Of a DNA stretch of 29,241 nt, positions 23,180 through 29,241 are shown in pieces. Every line of letters begins with the position of its first letter. Positions within the stretch are counted from its first letter, which is position 1. The DNA lies in assembly GCA_964403565.1 (NCBI GenBank), contig CAYOFV010000009.1:1-29241 (forward strand), written 5' to 3'. This DNA comes from Thioglobus_B sp964403565. Its GTDB lineage: Bacteria > Pseudomonadota > Gammaproteobacteria > PS1 > Pseudothioglobaceae. The notes under the pieces were generated by a model. The model searched no databases. It saw only the letters and a list, made by a program, of their open reading frames with translations, and had not been told where the DNA came from. The translations under genes and the position numbers were made by a program.

Positions 23180-23394
23180 TCTAGGTAGGTAATTTTATCT
23201 GCTCGCATCTGCCTAGTTGAATTATTTTGGTCAATAAATGACAAATATTCTCTACCCTTTTTGGCAAAAACATCTACAGGTTTGATAAGTTGTTCAGTAT
23301 TGTCTAGGATGACATTTATTGGGCTATTGCGCATAATAGCAAGCTCTATCAAGCTATGCACTTCACACGATATCGGCTGATAATTGCTACTCAT
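23173..23394 (-). CDS. rof: Rho-binding antiterminator Rof (YaeO family)
   Basis: Rof binds Rho near its primary RNA site and blocks termination. The 73-residue protein matches YaeO in length and landmarks: YQPISCEVHSLIELAIMRN at the N-terminus (YQPI.C and LELA in E. coli), a central strand INVILDNTEQL, then GREYLSFI and the terminal RQMRADKITYLDL (E. coli RELRLDKI). The gene overlaps the upstream fetB-like gene by 8 nt and so is probably translated from the same message. Its target rho is about 16 kb away in this window. Similarity is judged by eye, and the small size limits certainty. Confidence 0.82.
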   Translation of the reverse strand: MSSNYQPISCEVHSLIELAIMRNSPINVILDNTEQLIKPVDVFAKKGREYLSFIDQNNSTRQMRADKITYLDL

Positions 23395-24106
23395 ATTTAT
23401 TACTAAAAAACTTTTGACTATTTATTAAAAATAAAATTGTTGATATTCCGCTTGAGGCAAAAATCATCAACATTACCATTATTTGATAACGTGAGGCAAT
23501 AAGTGGAGAAACCCCAGAGAGGATCTGCCCAGTCATCATTCCAGGTAGCGATACCAATCCTACAGCAAATAGTGAATTTATAACTGGAATCATTGATGTT
23601 TGTAGTGATATTGTTCGTGCCTTCAGGTAACTAACTTTTCTTGATAATTCAACATCTAGGCGCTCAGCTGCTAAAGATACACTAGTCATACTATTGGCAA
23701 AAATCATTCCAGCTATTGGAATTGTATATTGTGGCTTATACCAAGGATCAATCTCTAACACTAGCAGGATAACTACAACAAACATTATTGATCCACCAAT
23801 AGCAATTGAAAATAGCGAATGCTTGTACAATTCAATTCTATTATCTTTAATAGTTCCAAGGGCAATCCAACTCGAGGCAAATACCATAACTGACAATACA
23901 GTTAATACTATCCACGGACTATTAGATGCAAAAATAAAAGTTAAAACATAGCCTACTAATAGTAGCTGAGCAAGCATTCTAGCTATTGCATACACTGCAT
24001 TTTTTGCATCAAGCGACCATTTCATAAGTACATAAATAACCAATAGTGCCGGAAGCGATGCAAAAGCAAGATTTGTTAAAGGAATATTAATAACAGACGT
24101 GTCCAT
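23387..24106 (-). CDS. fetB: FetB/YbbM-type ABC transporter permease (UPF0014)
   Basis: FetB is the membrane half of the FetAB exporter, linked to iron homeostasis in E. coli. The 239-residue protein is polytopic (about seven hydrophobic spans). It carries the UPF0014 signature in the second half: TISLQTSMIPVINSL, VGLVSLPGMMTGQILSG (about 183-199) and MVMLMIFASSGIS. The earlier ARMLAQLLLVGYVL and NSMTSVSLAAERL also match. The ATPase partner fetA is not adjacent; upstream is the divergent valS. Promoter-like TTGGCA-17-TATATT lies 35 nt upstream. The substrate in this organism is inferred only from the family. Confidence 0.88.
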   Translation of the reverse strand: MDTSVINIPLTNLAFASLPALLVIYVLMKWSLDAKNAVYAIARMLAQLLLVGYVLTFIFASNSPWIVLTVLSVMVFASSWIALGTIKDNRIELYKHSLFSIAIGGSIMFVVVILLVLEIDPWYKPQYTIPIAGMIFANSMTSVSLAAERLDVELSRKVSYLKARTISLQTSMIPVINSLFAVGLVSLPGMMTGQILSGVSPLIASRYQIMVMLMIFASSGISTILFLINSQKFFSNKYE

Positions 24107-24141
24107 TTTTTATTGATTTTTAGGCGTTAATTTTGAATAAC

Positions 24142-24170
24142 AATATACATACATATTGTATAATTGCCAA
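24142..24170 (-). promoter_or_regulatory. Sigma-70 type promoter for fetB-rof
   Basis: On the minus strand TTGGCA (24170-24165) and TATATT (24147-24142) are separated by exactly 17 nt. Start would be near 24135, about 29 nt before the fetB ATG. An inverted repeat CAATAT-N6-ATATTG (24141-24158) covers the -10 and part of the spacer and could be an operator. A plus-strand TATAAT for valS (24159-24164) lies within the same stretch. Confidence 0.6.
24159..24164 (+). promoter_or_regulatory. Candidate -10 element of valS
   Basis: A consensus TATAAT lies 31 nt upstream of the valS GTG. The best -35 match, TTGAAT (24133-24138), is 20 nt away, longer than usual. It overlaps the spacer of the divergent fetB promoter, so the two promoters are likely to interfere. 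Confidence 0.45.
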
Positions 24171-24194
24171 GTTTAATCCATATTATTAACACTA

Positions 24195-26942
24195 GTGGAA
24201 AAAACATATAATCCTTCACAAATCGAAGCAAAATATAGAGCTCTTTGGGAAGATAAAAACCTATTTACATCTAAGGCAAATTCTACTTCGAGTGATGCTT
24301 ACTCAATCATGTTGCCACCGCCAAATGTAACTGGATCTCTACACATGGGTCATGCGTTTCAGCACACAATTATGGATGTGCTTACGCGTTATCATCGAGG
24401 CAAAGGTGAACAAACTCTTTGGCAGCCTGGTACAGATCATGCTGGTATCGCTACACAAATGGTAGTTGAAAGACAACTTGCAGCTAAAGATATTACTCGC
24501 CATGATCTTGGTCGCGAGGAATTTACTAAAAAGATTTGGGATTGGAAAGAGCACTCAGGCGGTACTATCACCTCACAAATGCGTAGACTTGGCTCATCTG
24601 TTGACTGGGAGCGCGAACGCTTCACTATGGATGAAGGTCTATCTAACGCAGTTAAAAAAGTATTTATTCAACTATACGAAGAAGATTTAATTTATCGCGG
24701 CAAACGCTTAGTTAATTGGGATCCGGTTCTACACACAGCAGTATCTGATCTTGAAGTAATCAATACTGAAGAGCAAGGCTCTTTATGGCATATGCGCTAC
24801 CCTATTACTGGCACTGATGAAGTTATGGTTGTTGCTACAACTCGTCCTGAAACTATGCTTGGCGATAGTGCTGTTGCTGTTCATCCTGATGATGAGCGCT
24901 ATACTCACCTAGTTGGTAAAACTATTGATCTGCCATTAACCGATAGACAAATTCCAATTATCGCTGATGATTATGTAGATATGGAGTTTGGTACTGGTTG
25001 TGTAAAAATCACCCCAGCGCATGACTTTAATGACTATGAAATGGGTAAACGTCATTCTCTAGATATTATCAATATCTTAACTGATGACGCCAAGATCAAC
25101 GATGTGGTTGCAAGCAACTACATTGGCATGGATCGCTTTGATGCTAGAAAACAAATGATTAAAGATCTTGAAGCTCAAGGTCTAATGGAGAAAATAGAAC
25201 CACATAAACTTATGGTTCCGCGTGGTGATAGAACAAACGCTGTAATTGAACCATACCTTACCGATCAATGGTTTGTAAAAATCGTGCCACTAGCCGAGCC
25301 GGCAATTGATGCAGTTAAAAATGGTGATATTCGTTTTGTACCTGAAAACTGGTCAAAGACATATTACAACTGGATGGAAAATATTGAAGACTGGTGTATT
25401 TCTCGTCAAATTTGGTGGGGTCACAGAATTCCTGCATACTATGATACTAATGGCAATGTTTATGTTGCTGACTCACTAGAAGATGCACAAAAACAAGCTG
25501 GAGCAGGAGTTGAACTTACTCAAGATAATGACGTATTAGATACTTGGTTCTCGTCTGCTCTTTGGCCTTTTTCTACTCTTGGATGGCCAGAAAAAACTCC
25601 AGAATTATCACGCTTCTACCCTACTAATGTTCTTGTTACAGGATTTGATATTATCTTTTTCTGGGTAGCACGCATGATTATGTTTGGACTTAAGTTTGCA
25701 GATGACGTTCCGTTTAAAGATATCTATATTACTGGCCTGATTCGCGATGGACAAGGTCAAAAAATGTCAAAATCAAAGGGCAACGTGCTTGATCCGATCG
25801 ATCTAATTGATGGTATCTCACTTGATGATCTACTTGAAAAGCGCACTCAAGGCATGATGCAACCAGCGCTTGCCAAAAAGATTAAAAAACAAACACAAAA
25901 AGAATTTCCTGATGGAATTGATGCCTTTGGTACCGACGCCTTAAGATTTACATTTGCTGCTTTGGCCTCATTTGGTCGTGATATTAAATTCGATCTTAAG
26001 CGTGTTGAAGGTTATCGTAATTTCTGTAACAAACTGTGGAATGCTTCACGTTTCGTATTAATGAAATTAGAAGACAAATCAATTGATACGAATGCAGAAA
26101 TATCTACCATTGATAAGTGGATTCTATCTAGTCTACAAGATACTAAAACCAAGGTTGAAAAACACCTGAATGATTATCGCCTTGATTTAATGAGTCAAGA
26201 ATTATATGAATTTGTTTGGGGTGATTATTGCGATTGGTATCTAGAACTTTCAAAACCACTTTTGCAAAATGATGCTACTAAAGCTGGAACACAAGCAACA
26301 CTTATTAAAGTACTGGATGAAATTGTAACTCTACTACATCCTATTATTCCGTTCATTACTGAAGAAATTTTTGCTGGATTTAACCATCTAACTAATGATA
26401 ACAATGAAAGCTTAATGACAAAATCATACCCTCAGGTTGATGATGATCTTATATCTTCAGATGCAGAAAAAGAGATTAAATGGCTACAAACTTTCATTCT
26501 TGGAATTCGTCAAATTCGTGGTGAGATGAATATTGCCCCATCAAAACCTCTTCCTTGTTTTGTGCAAAACTTCTCAGCAGAGGATGAAAAATACTTAGCT
26601 AATAATGAAGCTGTTTTATCAACGCTAGCTAAAGTTGAAAACATCACTAAACTAAATAATGATGAAGAAGCTCAGGAGTCTGCAACTGCACTTGTTGGTG
26701 ATATGAAAATTCTTATACCACTTGCAGGGCTTATTGACAAAGAGCAAGAAGTATCTAGACTCAATAAAGAAATTGAAAAACTTGAAAAGCAGAAAATGCA
26801 ATTTGAAGCCAAACTTAACAATGAAAAATTCGTATCAGGTGCTCCTGAAGCAATTGTTAATACTGAAAAAGAGAGATTGGCTAATGCCACTACTCAACTT
26901 AACGAACTTAATAAACAACTACAAAAAATATCAAGCTTGTAA
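24195..26942 (+). CDS. valS: Valyl-tRNA synthetase
   Basis: ValS charges tRNA-Val and edits mischarged threonine. The 915-residue class I enzyme has PPPNVTGSLHMGHAF (HIGH motif 50-53), the editing domain with ATTRPETMLGDSAVAVHP, WFSSALWPFSTLGWP and KMSKS at 523-527. The C-terminal coiled-coil arm is QEVSRLNKEIEKLEKQKMQFE, then KFVSGAPEAIV. The start is GTG, which gives MEKTYNPSQI, the family N-terminus (E. coli MEKTYNPQDI). Length is close to E. coli (951). Its stop overlaps the next gene by 1 nt (TAATG). Confidence 0.98.
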   Translation: MEKTYNPSQIEAKYRALWEDKNLFTSKANSTSSDAYSIMLPPPNVTGSLHMGHAFQHTIMDVLTRYHRGKGEQTLWQPGTDHAGIATQMVVERQLAAKDITRHDLGREEFTKKIWDWKEHSGGTITSQMRRLGSSVDWERERFTMDEGLSNAVKKVFIQLYEEDLIYRGKRLVNWDPVLHTAVSDLEVINTEEQGSLWHMRYPITGTDEVMVVATTRPETMLGDSAVAVHPDDERYTHLVGKTIDLPLTDRQIPIIADDYVDMEFGTGCVKITPAHDFNDYEMGKRHSLDIINILTDDAKINDVVASNYIGMDRFDARKQMIKDLEAQGLMEKIEPHKLMVPRGDRTNAVIEPYLTDQWFVKIVPLAEPAIDAVKNGDIRFVPENWSKTYYNWMENIEDWCISRQIWWGHRIPAYYDTNGNVYVADSLEDAQKQAGAGVELTQDNDVLDTWFSSALWPFSTLGWPEKTPELSRFYPTNVLVTGFDIIFFWVARMIMFGLKFADDVPFKDIYITGLIRDGQGQKMSKSKGNVLDPIDLIDGISLDDLLEKRTQGMMQPALAKKIKKQTQKEFPDGIDAFGTDALRFTFAALASFGRDIKFDLKRVEGYRNFCNKLWNASRFVLMKLEDKSIDTNAEISTIDKWILSSLQDTKTKVEKHLNDYRLDLMSQELYEFVWGDYCDWYLELSKPLLQNDATKAGTQATLIKVLDEIVTLLHPIIPFITEEIFAGFNHLTNDNNESLMTKSYPQVDDDLISSDAEKEIKWLQTFILGIRQIRGEMNIAPSKPLPCFVQNFSAEDEKYLANNEAVLSTLAKVENITKLNNDEEAQESATALVGDMKILIPLAGLIDKEQEVSRLNKEIEKLEKQKMQFEAKLNNEKFVSGAPEAIVNTEKERLANATTQLNELNKQLQKISSL

Positions 26943-27589
26943 TGAAAATTAAATATTTACTATCTGCACTTATACTTACAACATCAGTTGTTTGTGCAGA
27001 TTCGTACGTATATATTACAGATCAGGTAGATATTCCTATGCGTAGTGATAAGAGTTTTGCTGACAATATTCTACGCTCTTTGCCTTCTGGTTCAAAAATG
27101 GCAATTATTCAAGCAACTGAAGATGGCTGGACTCAAGTCAAAATTGATGGTGTTACCGGTTGGGTAATTTCTCGCTATCTTTCAAATCACGAGCCAGCTA
27201 GAGCACAATTAGAAAAACTTAGACAGTCATATAATGCTAATAAACTAATTATTACCAAACAATCTGAGCGCAACAAAGAGCTTGAAGAGCAAGTATTAAA
27301 ATTACGCAATGAAAATACCAAGCTATCAGTTCAAGGATCAAAGTTTAAAAGCGAAAAAGAACATGTTGAACAAGTGTATAAAGATGCTTTAAAACTTGAA
27401 CATGCTAATGAGAAGCTAAAGTCTAAGGCGCTAGAGCTTAAATCAGAAATACAACTACTTAAAAGCAACCAAACAATTGACAAAGATGCTAGTTCAAGAA
27501 ACTGGTTTATTGTTGGCGCAATTGTTTTATTTTTTGGAATTATCATTGGCTTTATATTGCCAAACTTCATAAACCGTAGGAGATTTTAA
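26942..27589 (+). CDS. SH3-domain membrane protein, YgiM type
   Basis: The 215-residue product has a signal peptide (1 to about 19, VVCADS) and a bacterial SH3 domain (about 20-82, with IPMRSDKSFADNILRSLPSGSK and GVTGWVISRYL). A long coiled coil follows (about 88-172, rich in E, L, K), then one membrane span (about 187-209) and a basic tail NRRRF. This matches the 'SH3 and anchor' family that includes E. coli YgiM, and predicts a periplasmic SH3/coiled-coil rod tethered to the inner membrane by its C-terminus. The partner or ligand is unknown; SH3_3 domains often bind cell wall. It sits between valS (1-nt overlap) and guaB (no gap). Confidence 0.83.
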   Translation: MKIKYLLSALILTTSVVCADSYVYITDQVDIPMRSDKSFADNILRSLPSGSKMAIIQATEDGWTQVKIDGVTGWVISRYLSNHEPARAQLEKLRQSYNANKLIITKQSERNKELEEQVLKLRNENTKLSVQGSKFKSEKEHVEQVYKDALKLEHANEKLKSKALELKSEIQLLKSNQTIDKDASSRNWFIVGAIVLFFGIIIGFILPNFINRRRF

Positions 27590-29050
27590 ATGAGACTACT
27601 TAAAACAGCACTAACATTTGATGATGTACTATTAGTACCAGCGCATTCAACAACAATGCCAAAAGAGGTTTCACTTAAAACCCAACTTACTAAAAACATC
27701 GCCTTAAATACCCCAATTTTATCTGCCGCAATGGATACAGTAACCGAAGCAAAACTTGCTATTACTATTGCTCAAGAAGGTGGTATCGGAATTATTCATA
27801 AAAACATGTCTACTGAGGAGCAGGCTAACGAGGTAAGAAAAGTTAAAAGATTTGAATCAGGCATTATTCGTGAGCCTATTACTATTGCTCCAGGTGCAAC
27901 GGTAAGAGATGTATTTGATATGCAGCAGCAACATAAAATTTCTGCCCTACCTGTAGTTGATGGCAATACTATTGTTGGCCTTGTAACTGGTCGTGATGTT
28001 AGGTTTGAAACTCGTCTTGATGAGACGGTAGAAAATGTAATGACTCCACAAGATAAGCTTATTACTGTTAGTGAAGGCACTGATATGGCTGAAGTTCGCG
28101 CCCTGCTTCAACAACACCGTATTGAACGTGTTGTTATAACTGACGATAGCTTTGACTTAAAAGGCATGATTACTGTTAGAGATATTCAAAAATCTACTGA
28201 TTTTCCTAATGCTTGTAAAGACGACCAAGAGCGCCTTCGTGTTGGAGCTGCAGTTGGTGTTGCAACTGGAACAGGTGAGCGTATTGATGCACTAGTAGAT
28301 GCTGGTGTTGATGTAATTGTAATTGATACTGCTCATGGACACTCTCAAGGTGTGCTTGATAGAGTTAAAAAGACAAAGGCTAAACATCCTAATCTTGATA
28401 TTATTGCTGGCAATATTGCTACAGGAGAGGCAGCACTTGATTTGGTTAAAGCTGGTGCAGATTGCGTAAAAGTAGGAATTGGTCCTGGTAGTATTTGTAC
28501 TACTCGTATTGTTGCTGGTGTTGGCGTTCCACAAATTAGCGCAATATCTGATGTAGCTGAAGCACTAAAAGACTCTGGTGTTCCACTTATTGCTGATGGT
28601 GGTATTCGCTACTCTGGTGATATCTCTAAAGCCTTTGCAGCTGGAGCATACTGCGTTATGCTAGGATCTATGCTTGCAGGCACAGAAGAATCTCCAGGTG
28701 AAGTTGAATTGTACCAAGGCCGTGCATACAAATCATATCGTGGTATGGGTTCAATTGGCGCTATGAACCAAGCACACGGCTCATCTGATAGATACTTTCA
28801 ATCAGACTCTAAAGCAGACAAATTAGTACCAGAAGGCATTGAAGGTCGCGTACCTTTTAAAGGATCTATTCGCCCTATCATTCATCAAATGGTAGGTGGT
28901 GTTAGATCATCAATGGGTTACACCGGTTGTGAAACACTGGACAAGATGCGCAGCAATGCAGCATTTGTACAAGTTACATCAGCTGGTATGGTCGAGTCGC
29001 ATGTACATGATGTTTCGATCACCAAAGAAGCACCAAACTACCATCAATAA
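27590..29050 (+). CDS. guaB: IMP dehydrogenase
   Basis: GuaB oxidises IMP to XMP with NAD+, the committed step to guanine nucleotides. The 486-residue protein (E. coli 488) begins LTFDDVLLVPAHS and has two CBS domains at about 93-205. The catalytic Cys303 lies in GPGSICTTRIVAGVG, with DGGIRYSGDI and the flap-region SDRYFQ nearby. A good ribosome-binding site (AGGAG) lies inside the end of the SH3 gene, 5-6 nt before the ATG. guaA, often next, is not in the remaining 190 nt; a terminator-like hairpin is instead. Confidence 0.98.
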   Translation: MRLLKTALTFDDVLLVPAHSTTMPKEVSLKTQLTKNIALNTPILSAAMDTVTEAKLAITIAQEGGIGIIHKNMSTEEQANEVRKVKRFESGIIREPITIAPGATVRDVFDMQQQHKISALPVVDGNTIVGLVTGRDVRFETRLDETVENVMTPQDKLITVSEGTDMAEVRALLQQHRIERVVITDDSFDLKGMITVRDIQKSTDFPNACKDDQERLRVGAAVGVATGTGERIDALVDAGVDVIVIDTAHGHSQGVLDRVKKTKAKHPNLDIIAGNIATGEAALDLVKAGADCVKVGIGPGSICTTRIVAGVGVPQISAISDVAEALKDSGVPLIADGGIRYSGDISKAFAAGAYCVMLGSMLAGTEESPGEVELYQGRAYKSYRGMGSIGAMNQAHGSSDRYFQSDSKADKLVPEGIEGRVPFKGSIRPIIHQMVGGVRSSMGYTGCETLDKMRSNAAFVQVTSAGMVESHVHDVSITKEAPNYHQ

Positions 29051-29096
29051 AAATACACTGATAAATTACACCAATAGTATTGTTGTCAGAAATTTC

Positions 29097-29133
29097 AAAC
29101 TAGTCATTTATAGTTTATAAACTCCTAGTTTTT
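29097..29133 (+). terminator. Candidate intrinsic terminator after guaB
   Basis: AAACTAG (29097-29103) pairs with CTAGTTT (29125-29131), followed by further T. The 21-base loop contains a second palindrome, GTTTATAAAC. It lies 46 nt after the guaB stop. It is AT-rich and therefore weak. Confidence 0.45.
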
Positions 29134-29241
29134 AATCTCTTTACGCTTCACTCTAGGTGTAATTTCTCTACTGTATTTCTATAATTATCTAACGGTATGG
29201 GTGAGTTGCGCGGGGGACATAACTAAAAATACGCGAAGCCA
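29134..29241. other. Right-edge non-coding stretch with a G/C-rich tail
   Basis: I see no recognisable gene here. The last about 40 bases include a run CGCGGGGGAC and ACGCGAAGCC that stand out from the AT-rich surroundings. On the minus strand a frame is open from the right edge to TAA at 29185-29187 (18 codons). It could be the end of a gene lying outside, but 18 residues are too few to identify. Confidence 0.3.

Noticed and set aside
28292..28534. Minus-strand open frame opposite guaB
   Set aside because: Thr/Asn-rich shadow of a strongly conserved gene, with no ribosome-binding site or family match.
1..29241. CRISPR arrays, tRNA genes, prophage or complete insertion sequences
   Set aside because: No regularly spaced repeats, cloverleaf-like sequences, integrase or transposase reading frames were seen anywhere in the window.

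Overview
The window is about 29 kb of AT-rich bacterial chromosome packed with housekeeping genes. The gene repertoire and layout are gammaproteobacterial: plsX-fabH, xseB-ispA, pcnB, queF, trxA-rho, glnD, gltX, rodA-mltB-dacA, ffs-dnaX-ybaB-recR, valS and guaB. The low G+C, short intergenic spacers and many 1-8 nt stop/start overlaps suggest a streamlined lineage such as the SUP05/Ca. Thioglobus group or its animal-associated relatives. That placement is inference from overall character; no diagnostic metabolic gene lies in the window. I see no CRISPR array, prophage, intact insertion sequence or tRNA.

Layout. (1) 1-1656, plus strand: the 3' part of plsX and complete fabH (lipid synthesis initiation), followed by a decayed duplicate of the last 50 bases of fabH. 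(2) 1809-12783, minus strand, read right to left: a Sel1-repeat gene broken by a 100-N assembly gap, gltX, glnD, then trxA with its own extended -10 promoter, rho, lptF, queF, pcnB, a short-chain dehydrogenase, xseB and ispA. (3) 12862-18900, plus strand: a tightly overlapped run from one extended -10 promoter, Mth938-like gene, rodA, mltB, dacA, D-amino acid transaminase, amgK, murU. It is devoted to building, trimming and recycling peptidoglycan. (4) 18933-22183, plus strand: the SRP RNA gene, dnaX, ybaB, recR and a small methyltransferase. (5) 22213-24106, minus strand: yjbQ and a HIT-family gene, then a separate pair of fetB-like permease and rof (a Rho inhibitor). (6) 24195-29050, plus strand: valS, an SH3-domain membrane protein, guaB, and a candidate terminator. 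The last 190 bases hold no recognisable gene.

How it fits together: region 3 links elongasome polymerisation (RodA), lytic cleavage (MltB), stem-peptide trimming (DacA), D-amino acid supply (Dat) and MurNAc salvage (AmgK, MurU) in one probable transcript. Region 2 mixes RNA-metabolism genes (rho, pcnB, gltX, queF) with nitrogen signalling (glnD) and LPS export (lptF). The Rho antagonist Rof lies about 16 kb from rho, behind a different promoter. I found no clearly new multi-gene system. The observations most worth a second look are the peptidoglycan salvage operon, a nine-A run at the domain III/IV boundary of dnaX that would yield a gamma-like product, the fabH scar, and an assembly gap whose 55-base identical flanks suggest the Sel1 gene is really intact.
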